A DNA stretch of 64,000 bases, taken from Clostridiales bacterium. Its GTDB lineage: Bacteria > Bacillota > Clostridia > Christensenellales > Aristaeellaceae. A program made the position numbers and the translations under genes. Below, one piece after another: positions 9,549 through 21,003 of this stretch. The stretch is from contig SVGJ01000001.1 of NCBI GenBank assembly GCA_015056415.1, positions 56,684 through 120,683 on the forward strand. The letters run 5' to 3'. The notes under the pieces are model-generated. The model made no database searches and was not told the origin of the DNA. It worked only from the letters and a program-made list of their open reading frames with translations. Numbering within the stretch: the stretch's first letter is position 1; the number at the start of each line of letters is the position of its first letter.

Positions 9549-9895
9549 AACAATATGAGAAAGGCCTGACGGGCGAGAAGCAGGCTGAAAATTATCTTCT
9601 CGCGCTGGGTATGATATGCATTGCGAGGCGGTATCGCGCCCAGGATGGTGAGATCGATCTCATCATGCAGGACGGTGAAACCATTGTGATGGTCGAGGTC
9701 AAATACCGCCCCCGGGGAAGATCCGGCGCAGGTCTGATGGCTGTGACGCCAGGCAAGCAGCGTCGGATACTGCACGCCGCGCAGGCTTTTTTGACCGAAC
9801 GGGATTGGTTTGGTCTTCCGGTTCGTTTTGATGTGGTAGAGATCACCGCAGAGGGTGTGCTGCATATTCCCAATGCTTTTATGGCCACGGGTTAA
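9545..9895 (+). CDS. YraN family protein (UPF0102, endonuclease-like)
   Basis: MKQYEKGLTGEKQAENYLLALG...RYRAQDGEIDLIMQDGETIVMVEVKYR. Confidence 0.9.
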   Translation: MKQYEKGLTGEKQAENYLLALGMICIARRYRAQDGEIDLIMQDGETIVMVEVKYRPRGRSGAGLMAVTPGKQRRILHAAQAFLTERDWFGLPVRFDVVEITAEGVLHIPNAFMATG

Positions 9896-9928
9896 CCGGG
9901 CGAATTTATCCGGAAATGAGGTGTCCTG

Positions 9929-12900
9929 ATGCGCAGGATCCAACTGTTTTCGCTTTTGATTGCGATCATAATGATGCTGGCGCTGCCTGTTTCAGCGCTG
10001 GGGGATGAAAATCTGCTGGAGAATCCCGGATTTGAGACCATCGGCAGGGATGGCTTGCCGGAAGGGTGGTATACCGAGGCGTATGTGAACCAGGCCGGCT
10101 ATACCACCTACTCCATCAGCGATCAGGCCTTCGAGGGGGAGCACAGCGCGGTTATCAACAACCTTGGCATGAATGACGCTCGCTTCGCCCAGACGGTGGA
10201 GGTCGTCCCCAGCAGCCTGTATTGCCTTTCCGGATGGATCAAGGTGGACAATATGGTTGACAGCGGCCGTGGCGCCAATCTTTCCGTAGAGGATATGTAT
10301 GTTTTTTCGGAAAGCGTCTATGAATCCGACGATCAATGGCATTATGTTGAGCTTTATGGCGAAACAGGCGAGGATCAGTATGAAGTGACCATCTTTGCCC
10401 GTGTTGGCGGTTATAGTGGTGAAAGCCAGGGTAAAGCATACTTTGACGATCTGTCCCTTGTGGAGGTGGACGCTGTTCCGGGTGATGGCGTCGCCGCCCT
10501 CTGGTTTCGTGATAACACGCCCGTTATCGTCGCTCCCGTTGAGGAGGATGCCGCCGCCGCATCTCCCTTCTGGCCATGGCTTCTGGCGATAGCAGCTGTC
10601 TATGCGGCGCTCGCAGCATGGATGAGAGGCTATGTTTCGCTGGACAGACGTGACCTTAGTGAAAAGCAACACGCTTCCGTTTTCTTCTGGATCGGGCTTT
10701 GCGCTGCCATCGTTTCCCGCCTCATCGTGGCGCATTATGTGGAAGGCTATCAGGTGGATGTGAATTGCTTCCGCTCCTGGGGCGCTACCATGGCCAGCGT
10801 GGGTCCGCTGCACTTCTACCAGTCGACCAGCTTCTGCGATTATACGCCTGCGTATATCTACATCATGGGTTTTGCCGATTCCCTGGCGGATCTGGGCGCC
10901 CGAATCGGTTTGCCGTTCATAGAGGCTTTCTATCACAAACTCGTTCCGATCCTTTGCGATGTTATCGGCGCGTATCTTATCTACCGTTTTGCCCGGAGTG
11001 AAAGGTTCAGCCGTCTACAGGCGGAACTCATGGGGCTTTTCGTGGCATTCAATCCTGCCATGTTCATCAACAGCGCAGCGTGGTGCCAGATCGACAGCGT
11101 GCTGTGCTTGGGCCTGATGATCGTCGCCATGCTGGCTGTCCGGCGAAAATGGGCGGCACTTCTGCCTGTTTATGTTCTATGCGCGCTGATCAAGCCACAG
11201 GCGCTGATGCTTGGGCCGCTTGGTTTGCTGGTGATTGTGGCAGACTGGATCCGCCACAAGGAAAACACCCGGCAGATCCTCATTGGTCTTGGCCTTTCCG
11301 CCGTTGTGGCTGCCATCATCATTGTGCCTTTCAGCCTCAAGCAACCACTGGGATGGTTGATCGAAAAGTACGGCAATACGCTGTCTTCTTATCCGTATGC
11401 CACGGTGAATACTGCCAATTTCTATTACCTTTTTGATGCCAACTGGGCCGGCATTGACCAGTCTGCCGGTTGGATGCCTGCTCTCTGCCTTTCCATGATG
11501 ACGCTGGGGTGGGGTATTGTGCTGCTGTTTTTCAAGAAGACTCTGAAGTTCCGCCTGGCAGAACCGATTGTGATGTTCCTCTTCTCCGCGGCATACATGG
11601 TGATGGGCAAACTCCAGGTCAGCTGGGCCGTGCTGGGTTATACGACCATGGCACTGGCGTTCGCTGTAACCATGCCCATGTATATTCGTTCCCGCGATGT
11701 GCGCCATGTTCCTCTTCTGGGCGCGGTGCTGTTCATCATTCTGTACGTGCTTGGCGTGAAGATGCACGAACGGTATCTGTTCCCGGCGCTGTTCCTGCTT
11801 GCAGCCGCATTTGTACTCCACAGAGACAAGAGGATTCTTGGACTTCTGGCGGTCCTTTCCTGCACGATGCTGGTCAACGAGGGGATCGTGCTGGATAATT
11901 CCATTCGTCTTGGCTCCTCCATGGGGCATCTTAACAACGATACCCGTACGCTTTCTATGATCGTCTCGGCAATAAACGTGCTTTGCGTTTTCCTTGCTGT
12001 ATGGACAGCGCAGCGTATCTGCGTGGATCGATCCGCTGAGCATTTGGATGAGCAACCAAAGAGCCTTGTTCCCGTGGAACATTATGCGGAGCATCCGCGC
12101 ACGCTGAAGACCTTCTCCACAGATCACCGGCTGCATTGGCGCGGCATCGACTGGCTGCTGATGCTTCTGGTCACCGCTGTTTATTCCGTGGTTTGCCTGT
12201 GCAACCTTGGCAGTACCAAGGCGCCGCAAAATCCATGGACCTCCACCGCGTATAACGAGGCTGTGGTCATCGACCTGGGCGAACAGTACGAAGACTTCAG
12301 CATGCTGTACTTCGCTCAGGTGAGTCACCATGATTTCTCTGTTGCCGTCAGTGACGATGGTGAGCAATGGTCGCGGGAATACTGGGCCGAAATGGCGCAG
12401 GGCCAGTGCTTCCGTTGGAAGTATCTCGCTCCATGTATTGAAAATACTGATGGAAGCCGTTCCTATAGCGCTGTCTACGATAATGATGATATGCAGCGTC
12501 TTTCCGGACGCTATGTGCGGATCACTGCTCAACAGATCAGCCTGATCCTGAACGAGGTGATCTTCCGCGACGTCAACGGAGAGCGTATTCCCGCATCCGT
12601 GGTGGAAGCACGCAACGCCAATGCCGAATCCCCGATGCTGTCCGATCCATCCGCTCTGCTTGATGAGCAGGACACGCTGGAGGGTGAGCCCAGCTGGTAT
12701 AACAGCACTTACTTCGACGAGATCTATCACGCCAGGACTGCCTATGAGCACCTGAACGGCACGCAGCCTTACGAGACGAGCCATCCTCCGCTGGGAAAGG
12801 TCATCATGAGCTGGTTCGTAGGCATCTTTGGCATGACTCCCTTCGGGTGGCGCTTTGGCGGCGCCTTGGCCGGTATCCTGATGCTTCCTGCCATGTATGT

Positions 12901-14041
12901 GCTGGGCAAGCAGCTCACCAAGCGCACTGACATGGCCTTTGCTGCCATGATGCTGATGGCGCTGGACTGTATGCACTTTACACAAACGCGCATCGCCACC
13001 ATCGACAGCTATCCAGTCCTGTTCATTATCCTGAGCTATCTGTTCATGCTGCGATTCATGCAGCGTGATATCGTTGTGCAGCCCCTGCGCAGCGTTTTGC
13101 CCGACCTGGCTCTGAGCGGCTTGTTCATGGGATGCAGTGTCTCGAGCAAGTGGATTGGCGCTTACGCGGGCATCGGCCTTGCCATTCTGTATTTCTGGAC
13201 GTGCGTTCGTCATCTGCTGCTTGGCGCCGAGGCCAGGGCTGCTATTCGCAAAGACGCCTGTACGGATGATCTTGTGCGCCGTCGTGGGAGGAACGCCTGG
13301 AAGCGTGTAATCAAGCTCTGCCTGTGGTGCATCCTGTTCTTCATCGTGATCCCTCTGGGGATCTATCTGCTTTCCTATGTGCCGTATTTTGCCTATGCTC
13401 ATAAGGAAGGCCTCGGTGATTTCCTCGAGATGGTGTGGAACGCAAACTTCGGTAAGCCCTACGGTATGCTGGCGTATCACAGCACGCCGGGCATGGGCAT
13501 GGATCATCCGTTCTACTCACCCTGGTACGAATGGCCGCTGATCAAGCGTCCCATGTATTACGCCATGGCGTCCTTTGTGCCCGAGGGGTACAGCTATTCT
13601 ATCTTCTGCTTCGGCAATCCCGCCGTATGGATCCCTGGTTTGCTGGGTGTGGCCGCGACACTTTTTGTCTGGTTCAAGCGGCACAGCTATACGCTTGAGG
13701 GATCTAACGCACTGCTTCATATCCACAGCACTAAGTGGAGCGTTGCCCCTGCCTTTGTTCTCATCGGGCTGTTGGCGCAGTTCCTGCCATGGGTGCTTGT
13801 GCCGCGAGGAACATACATTTACCATTACTTTGCCAGTATACCGTTCCTCATTCTTGCTATGGTATTGCTGCTGCATTGGCTTTCGGAGCGTATGCCACGA
13901 ACCGGACGTGCCGTCCTTATCGCGTACATCGCGGTATGTCTGGTGTTCTTTGTAGCCTATTATCCCTATGCCAGCGGCGTGCTGACGCCGGAATGGTGGC
14001 TGGACTTCATGAAGCATTTTATGCGTGTCTACTACGCTTAA
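9929..14041 (+). CDS. giant multidomain membrane glycosyltransferase: CBM4/9-like N-terminus, GT-C module, discoidin-like segment, PMT/GT39-like module
   Basis: Signal peptide, ENPGFETIGRDGLPEGWY (CBM-like); mannosyltransferase-like TM block; FDEIYHARTAYEHLNGTQPYETSHPPLGK (PMT signature). Confidence 0.8.
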   Translation: MRRIQLFSLLIAIIMMLALPVSALGDENLLENPGFETIGRDGLPEGWYTEAYVNQAGYTTYSISDQAFEGEHSAVINNLGMNDARFAQTVEVVPSSLYCLSGWIKVDNMVDSGRGANLSVEDMYVFSESVYESDDQWHYVELYGETGEDQYEVTIFARVGGYSGESQGKAYFDDLSLVEVDAVPGDGVAALWFRDNTPVIVAPVEEDAAAASPFWPWLLAIAAVYAALAAWMRGYVSLDRRDLSEKQHASVFFWIGLCAAIVSRLIVAHYVEGYQVDVNCFRSWGATMASVGPLHFYQSTSFCDYTPAYIYIMGFADSLADLGARIGLPFIEAFYHKLVPILCDVIGAYLIYRFARSERFSRLQAELMGLFVAFNPAMFINSAAWCQIDSVLCLGLMIVAMLAVRRKWAALLPVYVLCALIKPQALMLGPLGLLVIVADWIRHKENTRQILIGLGLSAVVAAIIIVPFSLKQPLGWLIEKYGNTLSSYPYATVNTANFYYLFDANWAGIDQSAGWMPALCLSMMTLGWGIVLLFFKKTLKFRLAEPIVMFLFSAAYMVMGKLQVSWAVLGYTTMALAFAVTMPMYIRSRDVRHVPLLGAVLFIILYVLGVKMHERYLFPALFLLAAAFVLHRDKRILGLLAVLSCTMLVNEGIVLDNSIRLGSSMGHLNNDTRTLSMIVSAINVLCVFLAVWTAQRICVDRSAEHLDEQPKSLVPVEHYAEHPRTLKTFSTDHRLHWRGIDWLLMLLVTAVYSVVCLCNLGSTKAPQNPWTSTAYNEAVVIDLGEQYEDFSMLYFAQVSHHDFSVAVSDDGEQWSREYWAEMAQGQCFRWKYLAPCIENTDGSRSYSAVYDNDDMQRLSGRYVRITAQQISLILNEVIFRDVNGERIPASVVEARNANAESPMLSDPSALLDEQDTLEGEPSWYNSTYFDEIYHARTAYEHLNGTQPYETSHPPLGKVIMSWFVGIFGMTPFGWRFGGALAGILMLPAMYVLGKQLTKRTDMAFAAMMLMALDCMHFTQTRIATIDSYPVLFIILSYLFMLRFMQRDIVVQPLRSVLPDLALSGLFMGCSVSSKWIGAYAGIGLAILYFWTCVRHLLLGAEARAAIRKDACTDDLVRRRGRNAWKRVIKLCLWCILFFIVIPLGIYLLSYVPYFAYAHKEGLGDFLEMVWNANFGKPYGMLAYHSTPGMGMDHPFYSPWYEWPLIKRPMYYAMASFVPEGYSYSIFCFGNPAVWIPGLLGVAATLFVWFKRHSYTLEGSNALLHIHSTKWSVAPAFVLIGLLAQFLPWVLVPRGTYIYHYFASIPFLILAMVLLLHWLSERMPRTGRAVLIAYIAVCLVFFVAYYPYASGVLTPEWWLDFMKHFMRVYYA

Positions 14042-14068
14042 CGACAGAAGAAGAGGAGGGGATTCCTC

Positions 14069-15601
14069 ATGCTTGCAAGATCACTGGGGTATGGCCTGAA
14101 CGGCGTCAATGGCTTTGCCGTTTTGGTGGAGGTCTACGCCGCCAATGGCATTCCCGCGCTGGAGATCATCGGCCTGCCGGATGCGTCTGTTAAAGAAAGT
14201 CGCGACAGGGTCAGCGCCGCCATCGTCAATTCCGGTTACGCCATGCCCATTGCCAGGCTGACGGTGAATCTTGCGCCGGCTGATATGAAAAAAGCCGGCC
14301 CGGCTTTTGATTTGCCCATCGCCGTCAGTGTGCTGATGGCGTCACGCCAGATGGAATCCATGGATCTGACGAAAACGCTCCTTCTGGGTGAGCTTTCGCT
14401 GGACGGATCTCTCCAGCCCGTGCGTGGAGCACTGCCCATGGTGATCAGCGCCAGTGAGCAGGGGATCGTGGATGTGATCCTGCCGGAGGGTAATGCGGCT
14501 GAGGTCGCCTGTATCCAGGGGATTCGCGTTTATCCCGCGCGGAACCTGACGCAGGTCGTCGAGCATCTGAAGGGGAAGGAACGTATCCCCGCGCAGATCC
14601 AGCGCTGCTATGAGGATATCCTCAACGAAACGCAATGTGCGGTCGATCTTTCTCAGGTGCAAGGCCAGCTGGGCGCACGCCGTGCGCTGGAGGTGGCGGC
14701 TGCCGGCGGTCACAATATGCTGATGATCGGTGTACCCGGCTCTGGCAAGACCATGCTGGCACGTTGTTTGCCCGGGATCCTTCCGCCGCTGACCTTCGAT
14801 GAGGCATTGGAAACCACCCGAATCCACTCCATTGCCGGAAAGCTCGGCGCGGGAAAAGGGCTGATGGCAACACGGCCCTTCTGCGCGCCGCACCATTCTG
14901 CTTCGGTAGCTTCGCTGATCGGCGGCGGAACCCATGCCCGTCCGGGTGAAGTCTCCATGGCCCATAACGGCGTTCTGTTTTTGGATGAGTTGCCAGAATT
15001 CAGCCGCAATGCCCTTGAGGCGCTTCGGCAACCGCTGGAGGATGGCGTTGTTTCTGTAACACGTGTGCAAAATCAGGCGCAATATCAATCCAGCTTTATG
15101 CTCGTTGCCAGCATGAATCCATGCCCTTGCGGCTATTATGGCAGCAAGCAGCGCGCTTGCCGATGCTCCCAGCACGAGATCCGGCGTTATCTGGACAGGG
15201 TTTCGGGGCCGCTGCTGGACCGCATCGATATCCAGATCGAGGTGGACGCGGTGCCGGTAAAGGAGATCAATCAGTCCAACCCGGCTGAATCCTCTGCCAA
15301 GGTAGCGGAGCGTGTACGCAAGGCAAGGGAATTGCAGCACACGCGCTATCAAAACGATGGCATCCATTGCAATGCGCAGCTTGACGCCCGTTTGAGCAAG
15401 CGCTATTGCGAGCTGACGCCCGAGGCAACGCAGGTACTGCATATGGCCGTTGACCGCATGGGAATGAGCATGCGTGCTTATGGACGTGTCTTGAAGGTCG
15501 CAAGAACCATTGCCGACCTGGCCGGGGAAGACAAGATCTCCACTGCTCATGTAGCCGAGGCAATTCAATATCGAGAGCTTGACGGAAAGTATTGGAAATG
15601 A
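14069..15601 (+). CDS. YifB/ComM family Mg-chelatase-like AAA ATPase
   Basis: GLPDASVKESRDRVSAAIVNSG, GVPGSGKTMLARCLPGILPPL, CGYYGSKQRACRCS. Confidence 0.93.
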   Translation: MLARSLGYGLNGVNGFAVLVEVYAANGIPALEIIGLPDASVKESRDRVSAAIVNSGYAMPIARLTVNLAPADMKKAGPAFDLPIAVSVLMASRQMESMDLTKTLLLGELSLDGSLQPVRGALPMVISASEQGIVDVILPEGNAAEVACIQGIRVYPARNLTQVVEHLKGKERIPAQIQRCYEDILNETQCAVDLSQVQGQLGARRALEVAAAGGHNMLMIGVPGSGKTMLARCLPGILPPLTFDEALETTRIHSIAGKLGAGKGLMATRPFCAPHHSASVASLIGGGTHARPGEVSMAHNGVLFLDELPEFSRNALEALRQPLEDGVVSVTRVQNQAQYQSSFMLVASMNPCPCGYYGSKQRACRCSQHEIRRYLDRVSGPLLDRIDIQIEVDAVPVKEINQSNPAESSAKVAERVRKARELQHTRYQNDGIHCNAQLDARLSKRYCELTPEATQVLHMAVDRMGMSMRAYGRVLKVARTIADLAGEDKISTAHVAEAIQYRELDGKYWK

Positions 15602-15606
15602 TTCAA

Positions 15607-15639
15607 CCGTCCATGGCATTGTGCCGTGGACGGTTTTTT
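15607..15639 (+). terminator. Rho-independent terminator
   Basis: ccgtccatggc-attgt-gccgtggacgg followed by tttttt. Confidence 0.85.
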
Positions 15640-15786
15640 GTATGGAAAGTGAGAATAACAGGAAGAATACAAGTTGATTTTTTTCAAAAGATATGTTAGC
15701 ATAGAACGCGAATTGAATTTTTCTTAAGCAACTTTGAAAAATCAATGCATATGGTATTTATTACCAAGCTGCTTTGGAGGGATGTC

Positions 15787-16893
15787 ATGCGCTATACTCG
15801 TGAAGACGGATGTAAAGCATGGCTGACCTATGCCCAGGCAAAAGCATCTGTATTATGTCAGATCCTTGAAGAATTCCGTTCGGCAGAAAACGTGTACGAT
15901 CAGTTGCTGAAGGATAAAGGAAAGGCCTTAAAGCCGTATCTTTCGCAGGCGCAGATCGATCTGTTGCTTGAAAAGGCCAAGCCGCAGCCCATGCACGAAA
16001 TGATGCTTACCATGCAGCGCCATCAGATGGGAGTCATCGGCATAGACGCCCACAATTATCCCGACTCTCTTCGGATGATTCCCGACCCGCCGGCGATCCT
16101 GTTCTATCGCGGTGAGCTTGACTGCCTGATGGGGAAGTGCATCGCCATCGTCGGTACGCGTAAAGCAGCGCCCAATACCATCGAAGCCACACAGCGTATC
16201 GCCCGCGATTTGAGCAATGCCGGCGTAACGGTCGTCAGCGGTCTGGCGATGGGTATCGATTCCGCAGCGCATCAGGGCTGTCTGGAAGGCACATCGCCAA
16301 CGGTGGCATTGCTGGGCTGCGGCATAGATATTGATTATCCAAGCTCCAATCACAATCTGAAGGAGCGGATCGTCGCGTCGGGCGGCCTCCTGCTGAGTGA
16401 ATACCCGCCCGGCACACCGGGTATGCCGTGGCATTTTCCCGTGCGCAACCGGATGATCTCCGGCCTGTGCAGGGCTGTGGTGATGATGGAAGCCCAGATC
16501 CGATCAGGTACTATGACCACTGTCAGCCATGCGCTGGATCAGGGGAAGGACGTGTACGCATACCCCGGCAACATAGGCTCAGAATGGGCAGAGGGCGCAC
16601 ATCAGCTGCTGCGGGAGGGCGCATCCTACTTCACAAGCGCTGAAGACATTCTGGAGAATTTGAACTGGGTAAACGCCAAACCTGTTCCTACAAGACAGGA
16701 GAAATCCTCGCTGCCGCCCATGAGCGACGGACAGAGAACGATCTATTCGCTGCTGTCGCAACGAGAGATGTCCTTTGATGAACTGGCCAACGCAACGGGA
16801 TTTGACGCTCCGGGGCTTTCCGGGGAACTGACGATGCTGACGATTCTTGGCCTGATCAGATCCCTGCCCGGAAAAACATACGGAAAAGTATAA
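15787..16893 (+). CDS. dprA: DNA-processing protein DprA
   Basis: AIVGTRKAAPNTIEATQRIARDLSNAGVTVVSGLAMGIDSAAHQGCL; start after ggaggga RBS. Confidence 0.95.
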   Translation: MRYTREDGCKAWLTYAQAKASVLCQILEEFRSAENVYDQLLKDKGKALKPYLSQAQIDLLLEKAKPQPMHEMMLTMQRHQMGVIGIDAHNYPDSLRMIPDPPAILFYRGELDCLMGKCIAIVGTRKAAPNTIEATQRIARDLSNAGVTVVSGLAMGIDSAAHQGCLEGTSPTVALLGCGIDIDYPSSNHNLKERIVASGGLLLSEYPPGTPGMPWHFPVRNRMISGLCRAVVMMEAQIRSGTMTTVSHALDQGKDVYAYPGNIGSEWAEGAHQLLREGASYFTSAEDILENLNWVNAKPVPTRQEKSSLPPMSDGQRTIYSLLSQREMSFDELANATGFDAPGLSGELTMLTILGLIRSLPGKTYGKV

Positions 16894-16920
16894 ATCATAT
16901 ATATTGGAGGCGTAGCTTGA

Positions 16921-19047
16921 ATGGCTGCAAATAAACAGAAACTGATCATCGTGGAATCTCCCGCCAAGGCTCGTACGATCAGCAAGTTCCTTGGCAAGGG
17001 CTATAAGGTTGAGGCTTCCCAGGGCCATGTGTGTGATCTGCCTAAATCCCAGATCGGCGTGGATCCCGAGAATGACTTTGAACTGAAATACATCACCATC
17101 CGTGGCCGCGGCGACATTCTGACCCGTATCCGCAAGGAAGCCAAGAATGCATCCCAGATTTATCTCGCAACTGACCCGGATCGCGAAGGCGAAGCGATCT
17201 CCTGGCATTTGTCCAAGGTGCTGGGCATGGATACTTCCAAGCCCTGTCGCATTGAGTTCCATGAGGTGACCAAGAAGGCCATTCAGCAGGCCCTGAAATC
17301 CCCCCGGATGCTGAACATGGATCTGGTGGACGCGCAGCAGGCCCGCCGCGTGCTGGACCGGCTCGTGGGCTACAAGATCAGCCCGCTTCTCTGGGCAAAA
17401 GTAAAGAAGGGACTTTCCGCCGGACGTGTACAGTCTGTCGCGACTCGCATGGTCGTCATGCGCGAGCAGGATATCGAAGCATTTATTCCCGAGGAGTACT
17501 GGGATGTGACTGCCAAGGCGCAGCTGCCCCAGAGCCGTGGCAAGAAGGCTTTCTTCAATGCAAAGCTATATACGCTGGATGGACAGAAAGCTGCCATCAC
17601 CAATGCTGAAGACGCCGCCGAGGCCATCCGCCGCATTGAAAATGCGCACTTTGCCGTGACCAGTGTCAAGATGGGCGAAAAACGCAAGCTCCCCGCCGCG
17701 CCCTTCACCACCTCCAGCCTGCAGCAGGAGGCCAGCCGCAAGCTGGGCTTCACAACTGCTAAGACGATGCAGGTCGTTCAGCAGCTCTATGAAGGTATTG
17801 ATCTGGAGGGCGAGGGAACACAGGGTATCGTCAGTTATATCCGTACCGACTCTGTCCGCATCAGCGACGAGGCTATGGCTGCACTGCGCGCCTATATCCC
17901 TGAACGCTTTGGTGAGGAATATTTACCGGAAAAAGCCATTGAGTACAAGGGGAAAAAGAACGCGCAGGACGCCCATGAGGCTATCCGTCCCACGGATGTG
18001 CACCGCACCCCTGATTCTATCAAGGCCTCTCTGACCAAGGAACAGTATAACCTGTACAGACTGATCTACAACCGTTTCCTTGCCAGCCAGATGATGCCTG
18101 CGTTGTATGAAACCATGACTGCCGAGATCAGCGGTAATGGCGTTGGTTTGCGATTCTACGGCGAGCACAAGAAATTCGCCGGCTTTACCTCCGTTTACGA
18201 GGAGAGCGTTGATGACGCCGAGGCCTCCAGCGAGGTCAATCTGCCTTCGCTGAAGGAAGGCGATGCCGTCGCCGTGGGCGAGGTGGAGAGCGAACAACAT
18301 TTCACTCAGCCCCCGAGCCGATATACCGAGGCTTCTCTGGTACGCGCCCTGGATGAAAAGGGCATCGGCCGTCCCTCCACCTATGCCCCCACCATCACGA
18401 CGATCATTTCCCGCGGTTATGTGAGCCGCGAAAAGAAGCGTCTCTATCCTACAGAACTTGGTCGGATGATCACCAGCATGATGGAGGAGTATTTCTCCGA
18501 TATTGTCGATACCGAGTTTACCGCTGACCTGGAGGAGCGCCTCGACGCGGTGGAAGAAGGCGATGTGGACTGGAAGCAGATCCTGCGTGATTTTTATCCC
18601 AGTTTTGCCGAGACCCTCAAGCTTGCCGAGCAGCATATCGAAAAGATCGAAGTCAAGGACGAGCCCAGTGATGTACCCTGTGATAAGTGCGGGGCGATCA
18701 TGGTTTATAAAATGGGCCGTTTTGGCCGCTTCCTGGCCTGTCCCAATTTCCCGGATTGCCGGAATACCAAGCCGATCCTGAACTACATTGCGGCTCCCTG
18801 TCCCTCCTGCGGCGGCCGGCTGATGGAAAAAACCAGCCGAAAGAACCGTAAGTTCTACGGCTGCGAGCACTATCCCGAATGTGATTTCGTCAGTTGGGAA
18901 ATGCCCGTGGTGGAAAAATGTCCCCAGTGCGGCGGCTATATGGTCGAAAAACGTGGCCGTAAAGGCGATGTTTGGCACCTGTGCGCCAATGAGACCTGCC
19001 GTTGCCGTGTTGAAGTGAAGCAAGAAGAGGGGACGGAGGAAGAATAA
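16921..19047 (+). CDS. topA: DNA topoisomerase I
   Basis: [42 protein letters not shown]-terminal Cys4 zinc fingers. Confidence 0.97.
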   Translation: MAANKQKLIIVESPAKARTISKFLGKGYKVEASQGHVCDLPKSQIGVDPENDFELKYITIRGRGDILTRIRKEAKNASQIYLATDPDREGEAISWHLSKVLGMDTSKPCRIEFHEVTKKAIQQALKSPRMLNMDLVDAQQARRVLDRLVGYKISPLLWAKVKKGLSAGRVQSVATRMVVMREQDIEAFIPEEYWDVTAKAQLPQSRGKKAFFNAKLYTLDGQKAAITNAEDAAEAIRRIENAHFAVTSVKMGEKRKLPAAPFTTSSLQQEASRKLGFTTAKTMQVVQQLYEGIDLEGEGTQGIVSYIRTDSVRISDEAMAALRAYIPERFGEEYLPEKAIEYKGKKNAQDAHEAIRPTDVHRTPDSIKASLTKEQYNLYRLIYNRFLASQMMPALYETMTAEISGNGVGLRFYGEHKKFAGFTSVYEESVDDAEASSEVNLPSLKEGDAVAVGEVESEQHFTQPPSRYTEASLVRALDEKGIGRPSTYAPTITTIISRGYVSREKKRLYPTELGRMITSMMEEYFSDIVDTEFTADLEERLDAVEEGDVDWKQILRDFYPSFAETLKLAEQHIEKIEVKDEPSDVPCDKCGAIMVYKMGRFGRFLACPNFPDCRNTKPILNYIAAPCPSCGGRLMEKTSRKNRKFYGCEHYPECDFVSWEMPVVEKCPQCGGYMVEKRGRKGDVWHLCANETCRCRVEVKQEEGTEEE

Positions 19048-20369
19048 TGGGTGATTTACACGCGACAGTGGTGGGTGCCGGACTGGCGGGTACAGAGGCA
19101 GCATGGCAGCTCGCCCGTCAGGGAATCCGGGTTACGCTGATCGAAATGAAGCCGGAAAAGATGTCGCCTGCGCATCATTCACCACTGATGGCGGAGCTTG
19201 TCTGCTCCAATAGCCTCCGCTCCGACCGCTTGACCAACGCAGTCGGCTTGCTGAAAGAGGAAATGCGTCTGCTGGATTCGCTGGTGATGAAGGCAGCGGA
19301 TGCCGCCCGGGTTCCCGCAGGCGGAGCATTGGCGGTGGATCGCGATACCTTCTCCGGCTATATCACAAAGGCCTTGAGTGAACATCCGCTTATTACGGTA
19401 GAGAGCAAGGAGGCTACAGAAATCCCGGAGGGGCCGGTGATCATCGCTACAGGCCCCTTGACCTCTGATGCCATGAGTGAAGCCATCGCCGCTCTGCCTG
19501 GCCTGGGAACGCTGAATTTCTATGACGCGGCTGCGCCTATCGTGACACTTGAATCCCTGAACATGGATAAGATCTTCCGCCAGTCCCGCTATGACCGGGG
19601 CGACGACTATCTGAACTGTCCAATGACGGAAGAGGAATACAACGCCTTTGTTGATGCTCTGTTGGACGCCGAAACCGCCGAGATCCATGGTTTCGAGGAA
19701 AAGAAGGTCTTTGAAGGCTGCATGCCTGTGGAATCCATGGCCCGCCGCGGCAGAATGGTGCTTGCCTTTGGTCCCATGAAGCCCGTGGGACTGCGAGATC
19801 CCCGCACCGGCAAGGAGGCCTATGCTGTCGTCCAGCTTCGCCAGGATAACGAAGCGGGTACGCTGTATAACCTTGTGGGCTTCCAGACGCGCCTGAAGTT
19901 TCCGGAGCAGCGCAGGGTATTCGGCATGATTCCCGGCCTGGAGGATGCCTCTTTTGCCCGTTATGGCGTCATGCATCGCAATACATTCCTGAATTCCCCT
20001 GGTTTCCTGAACGCGCATTTCGAGATGATCAACCGTCCGCAGTGCTATTTCGCTGGACAGATGACCGGTGTGGAGGGTTATGTGGAGAGCGCTGCCAGCG
20101 GTCTGCTGTGCGGCCTGTCTCTGGGGTGCGATCTGCGTGGCCTGGGCACTGTGGAATTGCCCGGCATTACGGCCATGGGCGCCATGGGCCGATATATTTC
20201 CACGCCCAACAAGAACTTCCAGCCCATGAACTGCTCCTTTGGCTTGATTGACGGACTTGTGGTGGATAAGCAGCACAAAAAGATCCGAAACAAGCAGCAG
20301 CGGTATGAGATCATTTCCGAGCGCTCGCTGCAGTTTATGCGGGAGTGGATCGAGAAAAAGGGAATTTAA
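19047..20369 (+). CDS. trmFO: methylenetetrahydrofolate-tRNA-(uracil-5-)-methyltransferase
   Basis: [55 protein letters not shown]. Confidence 0.96.
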   Translation: MGDLHATVVGAGLAGTEAAWQLARQGIRVTLIEMKPEKMSPAHHSPLMAELVCSNSLRSDRLTNAVGLLKEEMRLLDSLVMKAADAARVPAGGALAVDRDTFSGYITKALSEHPLITVESKEATEIPEGPVIIATGPLTSDAMSEAIAALPGLGTLNFYDAAAPIVTLESLNMDKIFRQSRYDRGDDYLNCPMTEEEYNAFVDALLDAETAEIHGFEEKKVFEGCMPVESMARRGRMVLAFGPMKPVGLRDPRTGKEAYAVVQLRQDNEAGTLYNLVGFQTRLKFPEQRRVFGMIPGLEDASFARYGVMHRNTFLNSPGFLNAHFEMINRPQCYFAGQMTGVEGYVESAASGLLCGLSLGCDLRGLGTVELPGITAMGAMGRYISTPNKNFQPMNCSFGLIDGLVVDKQHKKIRNKQQRYEIISERSLQFMREWIEKKGI

Positions 20370-20451
20370 CAGATGGTTCACGATCATTTCATGAAACGAT
20401 GCTATCATCAAGGCGTGGATCATGATACTCATCTTTGGAGGAATCGAACGA

Positions 20452-20991
20452 ATGAGCAGTCCATTCAGAGGAACGACCATATGCGGCGTAAAGCGTAACG
20501 GCTCTATTGCCATTGCCGGCGACGGACAGGTGACCATGGGGGAGAAGACTGTCTTCAAATCCCATGCTCACAAGGTTCGGCGGATCTACGGCGGTGAAGT
20601 GCTGGTTGGCTTCGCCGGTAGTACGTCCGACGCCTTCACGCTGTGTGAAATGTTTGAAGAAAAGTTGACGCAGTGTGGCGGCAACCTGGAGAGAGCGGCC
20701 GTTGCCATGGCGCAGAACTGGCGCGGCAATCAAACCATGCGTCAGCTGGAATCGTTGATGATCGTCGCCAATAAGGAGACGATGCTGATCCTCAGCGGCA
20801 CGGGTGATGTGATCGAACCTGACGATGGTGTTGCGGCCATTGGCTCCGGGGGAAATTACGCGCTGGCGGCAGCACGTGCGCTGGTGGAGAATACCGAGCT
20901 TTCTGCAAGAGAGATCGCAGAGAAAGCGCTGCATATCGCGGCGTCGATCTGCGTGTTTACAAACAATAATATCATCGTGGATGAAGCATAA
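20452..20991 (+). CDS. hslV: ATP-dependent protease peptidase subunit HslV/ClpQ
   Basis: [40 protein letters not shown]; paired with hslU. Confidence 0.95.
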   Translation: MSSPFRGTTICGVKRNGSIAIAGDGQVTMGEKTVFKSHAHKVRRIYGGEVLVGFAGSTSDAFTLCEMFEEKLTQCGGNLERAAVAMAQNWRGNQTMRQLESLMIVANKETMLILSGTGDVIEPDDGVAAIGSGGNYALAAARALVENTELSAREIAEKALHIAASICVFTNNNIIVDEA

Positions 20992-21003
20992 GGAGGCGAT
21001 CGC

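Noticed and set aside
11177-13507. 776-aa minus-strand ORF
   Set aside because: Antisense shadow of the glycosyltransferase gene; His/Gln/Arg-rich composition without domain motifs.
14342-15745. 467-aa minus-strand ORF
   Set aside because: Antisense to the YifB/ComM homologue.
15712-15746. AT-rich inverted repeat attgaatttttc/gaaaaatcaat upstream of dprA
   Set aside because: Requires a bulge and is very AT-rich; could be chance, too weak to claim as an operator.
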